From positions 9,677,501-9,741,500 of the forward strand of contig JAULJL010000025.1 of assembly GCA_030761205.1 (NCBI GenBank): a stretch of DNA of 64,000 nucleotides, written 5' to 3'. The translations under genes and the position numbers were made by a program. This document shows, one piece after another, positions 45,380 through 56,934 of the stretch. Within the stretch, counting starts at the first letter, position 1. Each line of letters begins with the position of its first letter. Source of the DNA: Fremontodendron californicum. Its lineage: Eukaryota > Streptophyta > Magnoliopsida > Malvales > Malvaceae. The notes beneath the pieces are model-generated. The model made no database searches. It saw nothing but the letters and a program-made list of their open reading frames with translations, and was not told the origin of the DNA.

Positions 45380-46882
45380 TTAATTTATAGGCTTAAGACC
45401 CATTCCCCTCGATGATTTATTTACTTGCTCTCTTGTTAAACCTTTCATAAGCGGATTCGCAATATTATCATTTGATTTTTCATAATCAATAGAGATAATT
45501 CCATTTGAGAGCAATTGCCTAACGATATTCTGTCTTCGACGAATGTGTCGAGATTTACCATTATACAAACTACTCTGTGCCCAACCAGCAATATATACAA
45601 ATTGCACGCACAGGTTTTGGCCAACATGGAATATCTTCTAAAAAAATTTGAAGTCATTCCGCTTCTTCTCTAGCTTTATCTAAAGCTATAAATTCAGATT
45701 CCATAGTGGATCTGACAATACACGTTTGTTTAGAAGATTTTCAAGACACTGCAGCTCCTCCAATAGTAAAAATAAATTTGCTAGTGGATTTCGATCCTTT
45801 AGTATCGGATATCCAATTTTTGCATCATTGTACCCTTCAAGCACAGCTGGATATCTTGTATAGTGCAGTCCATAACTTGAGGTGTATCTCAAATATCTGA
45901 GTACTCTCACAATGGCCTTCCAGTGATCCTTTCCAGGATTACTTGTAAATCTACTCAGTTTGCTAACTGAGTATGCTATCTCTGGTCTTGTGCAGTTCAT
46001 GAGATACAAGAGACTACCAATTATCCGCGAATATTCTATTTGAGATATTGCGTCACCAGTATTTTTCCTTAGATGTAAATTCACATCTACAAGTGTTTTG
46101 GCAATATTAGTATCATTCTTATTGAATTTCTCAAGAATCTTCTTTACATAATGATTTTGAGATATTACCATGCCATCTTGTGTTTTAGAAATTTTTATTC
46201 CTAAAACCACATCTGCTACACCCATATCTTTCATATCAAATTTACTGGTCAACCAAGCTTTGGTAACTTTAATGATCTCATTATTACTGCCTAAGATCAA
46301 CATATCATCTACGTATAGACAAACAATGACATATCCCTTATTCGTATTCTTTATGTATACGCATTTATCGCATTCATTAATACGAAAACCATTTGACAAC
46401 ATTATGTTGTCAAATTTTTGATGCTATTGCTTAGGTGCTTGTTTTAAACCATATAATGATTTGACAAGCTTACACACCTTCCTTTCCTGTCCCGAAACTT
46501 TGAACCCTTCGGGTTGTTCCATATAGACTTCTTAGTTTAAATCTTCATTCAGGAAAGCTGTCTTAACATCCATTTGGTGTATTTCGAGATTGTTAAGAGC
46601 TGCTATAGCTATTAACATTCGAATGGATGTTATTCTCGTAATTGGTGAATATGTATCAAAATAATCAAGCCCTTCTTTTTGCTTGTATCCTTTTATTACA
46701 AGTCGGGCTTTATATTTATCAATCGATCCATCTGCCTTCACCTTTCTCTTAAATATCCATTTGGATCCTAATGGCTTATGCCCGTGAGGAAGATCCACTA
46801 GTTCCCATATATGATTTTGCATGATGGATTCTATTTCATTGTTAAAAGCCTCTTTCCAGAATGGTGCTTTTGGAGATGACAT
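45380..46882 (-). pseudogene. Copia reverse transcriptase and RNase H, broken
   Basis: The reverse transcriptase starts near 46882 with WKEAFNNEIESIMQNHIWEL and continues in one frame to about 45690. It includes KARLVIKGYKQKEGLDY, the MDVKTAFLN motif and the catalytic YVDD (in VCLYVDDMLILGS). Two in-frame stops (near 46531 and 46423) interrupt an otherwise readable domain. A frameshift near 45790 disturbs the start of RNase H, and its C-terminal part continues at 45380-45607 in another frame, with SLYNGKSRHIRRRQN and SSRGMGLKPI. It copied element RNA into DNA in cytoplasmic particles when intact. Confidence 0.9.
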
Positions 46883-48599
46883 TGTCTCGTTAAAAGTTTG
46901 AGGTTCATTTTCTAATAAATAGGTTAGAAAATCCGGACCATAATTAGTTGGTACGTTAGCCCGTTTATTCTTCTCGGTTTCTCTTGTTCCTCTTCATCCA
47001 TATTTGGATCACTACTTGAGGACTCATGAGTTCTCTTAGTAGTCTTATTTTCTTGTTTTTCCTTGTATGAAAGTACATCTTCAAAGAACGAAACGTTCCT
47101 TGATTCAATAATCGTATTGATATGAATATCGAGAATGTCCGACTTGAACACAAGAAAACGATAAGCAACACTATTGTTTTCATATACAATGAATATGCAA
47201 ATCAACAGTCTTAGGTACCTATTTTGACCTTTTTAGGTGGAGGAACAACTACCTTCACAAGACACCCCGACACTTTCATGTATTTGTAGGATGGTCTTCG
47301 ACCCTCACATAATTCATACGGTGTCTTGTTTGATTTCTTGTGGGATATTTCATTTATAATATAATTAGCTGTTAAAATAGCTTCTCCCCACAAGTTCTGA
47401 GATAACCCTGAACTTATCAAAAAAGCGTTCATCATTTCTTTCAACGTTCATTTTTTGTGTTCTGCAATAACATTTTGTTGAGGTGAATAAGGAGCATTGG
47501 TTTGATGGACGCTATCATTTTCTGAACAGAATTCATTAAACAATGAATCATATTCACCATCTCTATCACTCCTTATTATCTTAATTTTCTTGCTTAGTTG
47601 ATTTTTGACCTCATTTTTAAAGAGCTTAAAAGCTTCCAAAGCCTCGTCTTTGCTTTTTAGCAAATAGACGTAACAATATCTAGTGCAGTCATCAATAAAA
47701 GTAATAAAATACTTTTTACCACCTCTAGTTTGCAGAAATTTTAAGTCACAAATATCAGTGTGAATTAAGTCTAGAGGTTCACTACTTCTTTTTATCGAAT
47801 AGAAATGAGCCTTAGCTAATTTAGATTCCACACAAATTTCACATTTGTGATTTTTGTTAATGATAATTTTCGGAAGCAAATCCAAATTGTTGATTCTTTG
47901 CAAGGTCTTGTAATTTACATGACCTAATCTACCATGCCATAATCTAGAGGACTCAACCAAATAAACAGAAGAAATAATATTATTAATATTCTTGTTCTTT
48001 GGTAGAACTGTCATTACATTGAGCTTAAAAAGCTCATCACATAGATATCCTCTACCCACAAACATCCCACTTTTAGTAAGTACAAATTTATCTGACTCAA
48101 ATACGAGCCTAAACCCATTCTTGCTCAATAGAGAGCCGGAAACCAAATTCTTTCGAATTTTCGGAGCATGCACCACATTGTTCAAAGTTAGTTCTTTGCC
48201 GGAGGTCATCTTGAGCACCACCTTTCCATGGCCTCGTACCTTGCAAACCGTGGAGTTTCCCATATATAGTTGCTCATCATCAGTAGCTTCTTTGTACTCG
48301 GAGAAACTCTTCCTTTCAGAGCATACATGACAAGTGGCTCCGGTATCAACCCACCAAGTTTTAGGGTTTTCCACTAGGTTCACTTGCGACACTACAGCAG
48401 CGAGCTCAATCTCATTGTTATCAACTAAGTTGGCTTGAGCTTTCTTCTTCTTGTTCTGTCGGCAATCCTTTGCTCTATGTCCGGGCTTGTTGCACACAAA
48501 ACAAATTCCCGTGAACTTCTTGAAATTCATTTTAGCTTGGGAATAATTAGAACCAACATATTTCCTCTTGTTTGGTCTTTTTCGAATGTTCAATAACAT
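46883..48599 (-). pseudogene. Copia zinc knuckle, protease and integrase, broken
   Basis: The frame from 48599 to 47448 (383 codons) shows in order a CCHC knuckle CFVCNKPGHRAKDC (residues 33-46), protease WWVDTGATCHVC (82-93), the integrase N-terminal HHCC domain (WHGRLGHVNY, CEICVESK), and core segments HTDICDL, FIDDCTRYCYVYL and RSDRDGEYDSLF. The motif before the stop, PYSPQQNVIAEHKK, departs from the usual form. A stop and frame change at 47448 lead to the integrase C-terminal part at 47211-47444. Downstream, 46924-47205 is strongly degraded linker sequence. Protease cut the polyprotein and integrase inserted the copy DNA. Confidence 0.9.
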
Positions 48600-49250
48600 T
48601 CTCCTTGGCTTCCATAGTCTGAACCTTAGCCCTCTTTCCTAAACCTCGGTTTTTTCCTTGATTCTCAACCGAACAATCAAGTCCTCTAAACTCATCTCCT
48701 TTTATTTGTGCTTTAGATAGTTCTTGAAATCCTTCCACGAAGGTGGTAATTTCTCTATCAAAGCCGTCGTCTCAAATGATCCACTAAGAATCATTCCTTC
48801 AGTAGTAATCTCATGGAGGATCAACTGATACTCTTGGACTTGGCTGATCATGGTTTTCGAGTCCACCATCTTGTATGTCAGAAACCTGCCAACCACAAAT
48901 TTCTTTGTGCCGGCATCCTCGGTTCTATACTTTCTCTCTAAGGACTCCCATAGCTCTCTCGTTGTTTTGATTGGGGTATACACGTTGTATAACGTGTTGT
49001 CCAATCTGTTGAGGATATAGTTCTTGCATAGGAAGTTAGAATGCTTTCATGCTTCCACGAAGTTACAACCGTAGTATCGGTCTCTCCCTCGTTGAGAGTC
49101 GGGGCCTCCTCCCATAAGAAACGAGCTAGGTTGAGAGTGGTTTGAAGTCTAGACCATTGAACTTCTCGGGTCTCTCACCATATGTTTCATGTAGTGGCTA
49201 CGGCGCTACAGGCGCATTAGCAGTATCGGTAGATTATTCTGCCATCCGTT
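48600..49250 (-). pseudogene. Copia gag (UBN2-type capsid), broken
   Basis: The open part at 48702-49004 contains TTRELWESLERKYRTEDAGT, FLTYKMVDSKTMISQVQEY and IEKLPPSWKDFKNYLKHK, a typical copia gag domain. Upstream, to about 49250, related N-terminal sequence is readable only with stops and frame changes, and the probable start codon near 49245 is followed by a stop three codons later. Downstream the frame changes near 48700 before the zinc knuckle. Confidence 0.85.
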
Positions 49251-49517
49251 ATTCAAAAATAACAGGACCAACTCGTAACAGTTTATAAAAAATAATTACA
49301 CTACTAATAAAGTAATGTATCTCAACGTTCACAATATATATTACTTACAGTAGCAATTTATATATATTACTAAACAATAAGAATAATATATATATATATA
49401 TATATATGTAATATGAAATGTAACTATATATATATATATATATATAACAAAAAAAAAAAAAAACACCGTACACTATATATATTATAAATATATATATGCA
49501 ATAACTAAGTAGCAGCA

Positions 49518-49548
<31 letters not shown>

Positions 49549-49612
49549 TTTTTCAATAACAGTAATGAAATAAATTATTAAAACAGAACAATACGAAAAT
49601 TTGTCTTAAGAT
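49251..49612 (-). other. Copia leader with TA microsatellites; no standard primer site
   Basis: This untranslated leader lies between the 5' LTR and gag and holds several TA runs. The minus-strand bases right after the LTR are ATCTTAAGACAAA, which do not match the initiator-Met primer-binding site TGGTATCAG usual in copia elements. The site was mutated or lost, or the primer is unusual. Confidence 0.6.
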
Positions 49613-50627
49613 TGTTAACCGTAATATATTAATCTGAATTTAATAAGATAAAATTCAATACTCAATAAACATATAATTAAAAAATGAAATGCTACTTATT
49701 AATAAAATCAATACTTGAAATATATATATATATATAAAGAACATTTACAGAATTTATTCGAATACAAAATCAATATCGAGTCAAGGTAGAACCTCTAACC
49801 TTAAGATGAATTTTGCCTGTCACTTAGGTGCTTACAGTATGGATGCAAATCGTCTCCTAGGTCTCCTCGATTAAGTTGCAGTCGATCACACAATCGAAGG
49901 CAACATAACTAACCAAAAATGCACGACTCTCTCTCAACACAGAAAAGAATATTGGAGGAAGAGAAGATTTTTTTGAGTGAATTAGTGAATAAAACAGACA
50001 CTGAAAGTCTGTATTTATAGACGAACATAAGTCTGTTCGGACAGACAAGCCCTTTGACACAAACCAGTTCGGTCAAAGTCCGAACAGGCATGTCAGAAAC
50101 CGAACGGATCTTTTTCGGTCTGGTTCGACAAGACATGTAATAATCAGACATGTCACTTGGTTGAAAGGTATTGGTTTGGTCAAAAATCGAACATGCAGGT
50201 TGGTCTGGTTGATCGAGCTGGTTTGGTTTGAATCAAAAAAATAAGTTGGTTGGTCAGTAAAAATTTAATTACTAACCCAAACCAATCTAGCCCAACTTGG
50301 TGGCGCGCGTGTGGTAGTCCAAGTTTATGTAGGTCCTCACCTTTCACAAAAACTTAGGTGCCCCTTAAGGCCCAACTTAATATGGAACACAATCCTATAT
50401 AAACAACAAGCTAAAGCCTTTCTTTGTTCAATGTGGGATTGTTTACCAAACACAATTTTAACCAACTTTCTTCCTCTTCAAGTGGGTGTTTATGAGATCA
50501 ATTTCTCATTTAATATTGATATCAATTGTGTACATTAATTATATACTGTGTATCTACTAATGACAACCTATGTATTGATATATGTATTTCGTATTTATAC
50601 ATAAAAATAAATCATTGATATCCAACA
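49613..50627 (-). repeat. 5' LTR of the copia element
   Basis: 1015 bp, minus-strand ends TGTTGGATATC and GGTTAACA, pairing with 43725-44795. It is followed on the right by the target duplication ACTTT. The TATA candidate is at 50011-50020 on the minus strand. Confidence 0.92.
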
Positions 50628-50632
50628 ACTTT

Positions 50633-52140
50633 TTCATGTTTCTTTTGTTTGAAGATTTGATACTTTTGAACATGATACGAAATCATAAAACAAATACGAC
50701 ACGTTTAATAAATACAAAAGTAGTGTAATAAATACGATTAACATGACACATTTAATATACGTATTATATTTGTGTTTAAAATTTAAAAACGTTTAATAAA
50801 TTTTTATCATGTTCATATTTACATGATTGACATGAAAAAAATATGAGACACGACATCTATACACAAATTGTCAAATCTAAAAACAAACCCATTTTGATTT
50901 GTTGTTTAATTTTGAACTTAGATAATTTGATAAAGAAAAATATATATTACGAGATGTTACTGTCTTTTTTTCACTATGAGAAAATGCTGGTGGTGTTATG
51001 TTAATGTAATACAGAGAAAAAAACCGATAAGTTTAAAAGTTAAAACCTTACTGGAGATTAAAAAAAAAAAAAAAAAAGATTGTAAAGAGATAAAAGGAAA
51101 GAAGAAATCACTGGGGAATTTTTCTGCAAAAATTAACGTGGCTATGACATGAACCAATGCAAGACATGGTAAATAAGTTTTAAAATACAATAATTTGAGA
51201 AATAAGTCTCCAAGTTATGATAAAAGACTCCCATTTATTGGGTAACATCATGATCTTCTTCTCCATTTCGGCTACAAATTCTGTGGTTCTCTTAAAAATC
51301 AGCGCTAATCTTATGACTTAACTGTTAAGATCAACGGTTGATTGGCGTTAATTAGACAGTGATTGACGGAATTATTTGATTTGTCGGAATTATTAGTCCA
51401 AAAAAGAATCCCAAGAATCTGTAACACATAAGACCAATTCCTAACATCACAGGTTCAGACATCCTAAACGCAACACGTGTTTGGGTCTTTCTGGCTTCTC
51501 CCAGAACAGCAAAAAACGTGTATGAAAAGAGAAATTTGAGACCGACTAGCCCATGCACTTGTCGTTAGCCTTGGATTGAACAAGCCCAACACGCAAACCA
51601 CCTTCGTTGCTTTTGAAAACTTATTGATTGGCGGCTAAGCTAATATTTGGGAACCTTCCTTTCCTTCCTTGCCTTGCCTAGTTTTCCATAGTCCAAGTTC
51701 AAAATACTTAGGCTTTTTAAGTACCCACATGATTAAAGAGCATGTTCTAATTGTTTCTTCACTATTTTCGTTAATATTTAAGGGTTTTTTTATTAAATTA
51801 ATTAATATATTATTTATAACAATAATACTGTATTAAATATAAAAATTAATAATTTTATTCATTATTTTTAAGATATTAAATAAAAATATTATTATTTAAT
51901 TAAAAGATCAACATATTAGAAATTAATTCTTGACCTTTAATTAGTTAAACTAATAAAAGTTCTCCTTAAAAGTTGAATTAATTAAATAATAAATAAAAAA
52001 GTTGTGACAAGCAAAAGTTGGAATGAAAATGGCAGTTTTTGACTTGTATATGGAAGGAGGGTCCTTGAATATGTGAGTTTCCCATCGCTTTTTCCTTTGG
52101 TCTAGAAAAGTCAGCAACTGGGTTGCAGCCTCCGCCATTA
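50633..52140. other. Intergenic region upstream of the GT14 gene
   Basis: No convincing gene is seen. A loose ATACGACACGTTTAATAAAT word block lies at 50650-50870 and an A-run at 51059-51078. The part from 51230 to 51720 is less AT-biased and may be distal promoter: it holds CACGTG at 51474 and an ACGTGT at 51515. Short minus-strand frames here lack any recognisable domain. Confidence 0.45.
51474..51479. promoter_or_regulatory. G-box (CACGTG)
   Basis: AACACGTGTT is about 1.0 kb upstream of the GT14 start codon. G-boxes bind bZIP and bHLH factors in plants. Whether this one acts on the gene is unknown. Confidence 0.35.
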
Positions 52141-52489
52141 AATTCAGAAAAAATCAAGCCACCTGACTCAGACCTTTCTCAATTCATCTGCCTCTCTTTC
52201 TCCGTTGAGCTCTGATACAGTATTTTTTGGGTTCTTTCTCTAACCAGTCAATAGTTCTATAATATAATCTCAACGTCCAGATTGTTCTCTCCAAATTTTG
52301 ATTCCTCAAGTTTTTTTTTTTTTTTTTTTTCTTTTTTCTTCCTTGTCTTGGCATCTCTTGTCCTTAAAGAAAAGAACTGTTTTTGGAGTGACAGAAGAAT
52401 CACTTTTCTTGAGCACAATACTTCGAGTTTTTCTTGAAATTTAAGAAGGTATCTGAATCTCTCTCAAATTAACTACATGTTTTCCAAAA
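52140..52489 (+). promoter_or_regulatory. Proximal promoter and 5' leader of the GT14 gene
   Basis: Pyrimidine-rich sequence before the start codon: CTCTCTTTCTCCGTTGAGC (near 52191), a CTATAATATAATC TATA-like word (52257-52269), and a long T-run with CTTTTTTCTTCC (52310-52345). The transcription start cannot be fixed. The T-rich leader is typical of plant genes. Confidence 0.4.
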
Positions 52490-52500
52490 ATGAAGGGTGA
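52477..52500 (+). other. Overlapping upstream ATG / minimal uORF
   Basis: An ATG 13 bases before the main start opens a 7-codon frame (MFSKNEG) that ends at TGA 52498-52500, inside the main coding region and in another frame. If transcription starts upstream, ribosomes must bypass it or reinitiate, so it could lower translation. Confidence 0.5.
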
Positions 52501-55500
52501 AAACAACAATCCATTGACCTCATTTTTCAAGCGCTTTAATGCACAATGGCACTTCTTCAATGTCCTCTCTTATTTCATCCTCTTTGGCTGTGGCCTAAGT
52601 CTTGGAGTCATACTCAGTTTTCATCTCAAAAACATTTCACTTGATCTACGTATCACACAATTATCTCTGACTACAAGATCAGCATCACCATTGGCACCGC
52701 CGCCGCCGCAACCATTTACATCTCATGTTGGTCAATTTGGATTAACAGAATTTCTCAAGCCACCAAATGTAATGCATGACATGGGTGATAAAGAGCTTCT
52801 ATGGAGGGCTTCAATGGCTCCCCGAATTCCTCAATATCCATTCGATCGAGTTCCTAAAGTTGCTTTCTTGTTCTTGACAAAAGGGCCTGTTTTATTGGCT
52901 CCATTGTGGGAGAAATTCTTCAAAGGGCATGAAGGGATGTATTCAATCTACGTGCACTCCAATCCTTCTTTCAATCTGTCAGAGCCTAAAGATTCAGTGT
53001 TCCATGGCAGAAGAATTCCCAGCAAGGTTAGCTTTTAATTTTCCATGTCACTTTTGTTTGTCATTAATACTGTATTCATGTCTGCAATGCCTCTACTTGG
53101 TGAATTTGGTAATGGATCTGGCCATTAAAACATACTATAATAAACGGTATTCTTGCAAATATGGAAATTCAATGCGTTTTAATAAACATCCTTTTATTCT
53201 TTCATTGATATAATAAGGGTTTATATTTGGAATGCAAATTCTCTGTGTCCTGTTTCTCTGCCAGGCTTCCAAATGCAAACATGTGTCCTTTGATTAACAT
53301 CTAAGTTTTTGTTTGGTTTGAAAAACAAAACAATTTCTAAACAAAATTACGAAACACACGAAAAAAAACAACGAAAATGCTCAACTAAAAAGAAGAAACA
53401 TAAATGCCTCTCATTACAATCTGTCAAATAGACATGATAATTAGTATTTTTGTCGTATTCGTATTATTTTTACGTATTATTATCGTATTTAAGGTGTTAG
53501 ATATTCATATAAATTATGACATGTTAATAATTCATATTATATAAATTTATACATTTTTATATTCGTATCGTATTAATATTATGTTATATTTTTATTATTT
53601 TTCTTATGTCGTATTCTTATCGATTCAAAGTTACCAAATCTACCGTCAAAGTCCATACTCCGGTTCAAAAAAAAAAGTCCATACTCTGGCCATTTTAATT
53701 TCATGGTAAATACCTTAGAGTTCAGCTATATCGATTGAAAAATCACCAAACAAGCAAGTAAAACCGTAACCCAATTCCCCCATTCCCTCTCATACCTCCA
53801 CCAACGCGTGCTTTTTTTTCTTTTCTATTTCAGTCCATTAACGTTGATCTTATGCCAGCCCAAGTGCCCAACCTCTGATTTATCCCAAGTTCTTTATTTT
53901 TTTTCCTCACTACAGGTTTTCTTCTTTTTTTTTTTTTTTTTAGTGCCAAGATTTTTGGGGACATTGTATTTCTTAAAATAATGTGAAGCTTTTTTTAGAG
54001 ATAATTAGTTGAGTTTTTCATTTTTTTTTTTAAGCTAAAATCAATTTAAATCGAAAATAGAAACATTTGTAGAAAAACAAATTTCAATTCAAGTTAGGTT
54101 TTTCTTCTTTTTGAAAAAAAAAAATTTAACTAAAAAAAGGTTTCAACATTGAAATAAAGGAGTTTTTCTTCTTTTTCTAAAAAGGAAATGATTAAAAAAA
54201 AAAATCTTAAACTAAAGATAAATTAGATCAAGAATATACATAGCTTTCCTCTCCATTAAATATATAAAATTGTCTATTTTCGTGCTCCATCTATATTTTT
54301 CTGTTATTTTTCCTTTCCATTTTTTTCCAACTTTTGTACATGTTAAGACCCAAACACGGACTAACTTAATATTAATAAAAGGACATGTGTAACCATTTAG
54401 AAGCCGGGACACGAATAGGATAGAGAAATGGGGCATAGGATTTACATTCTTATATTTAATATATTTTGAGTATAAATTTATATACCGTCAATAAATTATA
54501 TAATATCATCTTATTAATAAATAAATACAAAATGTTAGAAATCTTCAAAAATAAATATAAAAAACTTTACTTATTAATATATGACATCATGTAATTCACA
54601 ATCAAAATATAAATTTATACGTTAACAATGTATCAAATATAAATTAATATAATAAAAAAAAATCCTTTTGAAGAGAGTATCAGCCCAAACAAAAACTTAT
54701 TATAATCTTCTTTTTCACATATTACAAACATATATATATATTATATAATAATAAAGATTGAATCATAAACAAATACGAAAATACACTTTTAGGCTAATAA
54801 AACAAATACTAAAATTCCTTGCCTACAAAAACACATGGTTTATCATTGTATTTTTTTTAAAAAAATCAAAGCACTCAGCATGGAGGAGATGTATTTCTCC
54901 AAAATCTTTTTACAATTTTTGGTTGACCTAAAGAGATTCATAATCTGTAATCAGAACAACTATTAAACCAAAGAAAATATATTCTCATACATCAGAAATA
55001 ACCATTAGTCTTATATCACTTTAGTTTCTCCTTTTCACTTTTTTTTTCTTTGATGAAGTATTAATTTTCACTTAATTTGTCCCATTTCAATTCTTGTTAA
55101 AATGAGGGACTTAATCCCAAAAAGGCTTTTAAACTGACTTGACTTTAATCACCATTAATCAATGATCAATTTCTTACACTATTTAGTTGTGGAACCCATT
55201 TGTAGCTCAAATGAAGAGATAAGATTGAGCGATGCCTTGAATTTGATGATAACTGATCATCAAAGAACCATGTGCATGGTTCGATATAGGTATAAAATAA
55301 TATAAATAACATTGAAAGCGGTAGGCATTTGGATGAGGCCCTATTAAACCATGACAGCCGATTGACGTTCTACTTTTGGCATCCAACAAACCAAACTTTC
55401 TTTATCCCCATTGCCATTTTTTCCTCATGCTCTATTCTCACATCTGCCTGATGTCTATAATTAGTATTTACTGTTGGGCTCTTTTGTGTAGTCTGTTTTT

Positions 55501-56544
55501 TTTGTTACGTGGGATAATTCGATATAAAAATTGATATTCATTGTTTATGAGGTTAAGGGGTACTGGCCATAAAAAAAAAAAAAAATTCGGTCCTTCTTTT
55601 TAATTCTTTTCTTTTGGTTCGATTTTAAGGTAATTTTTTAGAGTTTAGTAGCTTTAATTAAAAGTCTTGTAATAATTACTGCATGTAATTATTTTTTAAA
55701 AATAATATTGAAAATTTCTACAGCTCCATAAGATAAACATAATTGATTGAATAACATAAATTCTTGTGTTTTATTTTCTTTCTTGTTTTTCTTCTCAATT
55801 CATTGGCTGCTGTTAATATTACTTATTAGACTTCTTTAAGTTCTGATTGATACTAAAGTTTTTTTTTTTCCCCTTTTCTCCTACTACCTGATAATGCAGA
55901 AAGTTGAATGGGGAAATGTCAATATGATTGAAGCAGAGCGCCGCCTTCTAGCCAATGCACTGTTGGACTTCTCAAACCAAAGATTTGTTCTTCTATCAGA
56001 ATCATGCATTCCACTCTTTAACTTCTCTACTGTCTACTCATACCTCATCAACTCTTCCCAGAGTTTCGTGGAGTCCTACGATTTAGATGGCCCCGTTGGC
56101 CGTGGCCGATACAGCCGGAGAATGAGCCCTCAAGTCACACTTGACCAATGGAGAAAAGGAGCCCAATGGTTCGAGATGGAGCGAGACCTTGCCATCAAAG
56201 TTGTTTCAGACCAAATATATTTTCCAGTGTTCAAAAAGTATTGCAAGGGCGCTTGCTATGCTGATGAACATTATTTGCCAACATTTGTGACCATGAAGTT
56301 TGGGGAGAAGAATTCCAATAGAACTTTGACATGGGTTGATTGGTCCAAAGGTGGCCCTCACCCAGCTAAGTTCTTAAGGACAGAGGTGACAGTTGAATTT
56401 TTGGAGAGATTGAGGAGCGGAAGCCAATGTCAGTACAATGGGAATACCACAAATATCTGTCACTTGTTTGCCAGAAAGTTTTCGCCCGACGCTTTGTACA
56501 GGTTGTTAAAGTTTGCACCAAAGGTCATGCAATTCCATGAATAA
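52490..56544 (+). CDS. GT14 family glycosyltransferase (core-2/I-branching-like, plant DUF266), two exons
   Basis: Exon 1 is 52490-53026 and exon 2 is 55900-56544. The splice junction AAG|GTTAGC...ATGCAG|AAAG keeps phase 0 and gives 393 residues, normal for the plant family. The start sits in AAAAATGAAG. Residues 22-44 form one membrane segment after a short basic N-terminus, so this is a type II protein, probably of the Golgi, with a proline-rich stem (about 66-76). Family hallmarks: ELLWRASMAPRIPQYPFDRV and PKVAFLFLTKGP followed by WEKFFKGHEG and YSIYVHSNP in exon 1; AERRLLANALLDFSNQRFVL, LLSESCIPLFNF, GRGRYSRRM, QWRKGAQWFE, CYADEHYLPT and TWVDWSKGGPHPA in exon 2. Known relatives include rice BC10. 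The exact sugar transfer is not established, but a role in cell-wall or glycoprotein glycans is likely. The frame is intact and I see no disabling change. Confidence 0.92.
53425..53640. repeat. CGTATT/ATTATCGTATT word-repeat block in the intron
   Basis: TCGTATTCGTATTATTTTTA, GACATGTTAATAATTCATAT and TATTCGTATCGTATTAATAT resemble the CGTGTCGTG blocks at 61600-63560 (there TGACACGTTAATAATTCG). It is a decayed relative of that family. Confidence 0.6.
54452..54650. mobile_element. MITE in the GT14 intron, about 200 bp
   Basis: Inverted ends: left GAGTATAAATTTATATACCG and CATCTTATTAATAAATAAA; right, reverse-complemented, ACGTATAAATTTATATTTTG and CATATATTAATAAGTAAAG. Outer parts AATATATTTTGAG and AATTTATATTTGATAC also pair. 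Non-coding. Confidence 0.6.
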
Positions 56545-56934
56545 TATATTCATGCAAAGGAATTACTTTTCTTTATTCATTTTTGTATTCATTTGGGTAT
56601 AATGCAAATTGCCCTATAAATATCAATCAAACTACTTTTCATTTTTTTTTTTAAGAAATTATCTGCCAGCGAAATTTTAAAATTTTACAGACATGATTAA
56701 AAAAGTGACACATACACTTAGTGTATACTAAAAAAATTAATTAAAAAAATAGGACTTGTAACATTTTTTTAATCTCGCTTGTAAAATTAAAAAATTGTAT
56801 TGTTGGTGTATCAAAACAAACCTTTTTTATTTATCCTTGTCCTCCATTTTGAACTTCAAATAGCAGTTGGGTAAATAATAACAAAATAATAAGTACTAAC
56901 AATAACAAATAGAAATAAATATTGTAACATAGGT
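56545..56934 (+). other. 3' flank of the GT14 gene
   Basis: The stop TAA at 56542-56544 is followed by an AT-rich stretch with TTTGTATTCATTTGGGTA, a plausible U-rich plant polyadenylation region (56570-56610). After that there is low-complexity sequence only; no gene is seen. Confidence 0.5.

Larger units (their letters stand above)
43725..50627 (-). mobile_element. Ty1/copia retrotransposon, full length but inactive
   Basis: Complete element on the minus strand, 6.9 kb, flanked by a perfect 5-bp target-site duplication ACTTT (43720-43724 and 50628-50632). LTRs begin TGTTGGATATC and end CGGTTAACA on the minus strand. Order on the minus strand: 5' LTR, AT-rich leader, gag, zinc knuckle, protease, integrase, reverse transcriptase, RNase H, purine tract, 3' LTR. 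This order (integrase before reverse transcriptase) is diagnostic of copia. Stops and frameshifts in every part, and clear differences between the two LTRs, show an old, dead copy. Confidence 0.92.
53027..55899 (+). other. Intron 1 of the GT14 gene, 2873 bp
   Basis: Donor GTTAGC, acceptor with a pyrimidine-rich tract and ATGCAG. AT-rich, with several T and A runs. It contains a CGTATT word-repeat block (53425-53640) and a MITE (54452-54650). The remaining sequence holds no recognisable exon or gene. Confidence 0.85.

Noticed and set aside
51950..52138. 62-codon minus-strand frame starting MAEAATQLL
   Set aside because: Its start looks protein-like, but the frame soon turns into AT-rich sequence, and it lies in the promoter region of the GT14 gene. 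A divergent gene's first exon cannot be excluded, but no support was found.
53027..53038. Continuation of GT14 exon 1 to the stop at 53038 as a short protein
   Set aside because: The frame beyond AAG53026 adds only VSF. The GTTAGC donor and exon 2 restore the full family domain, so splicing is the better model.
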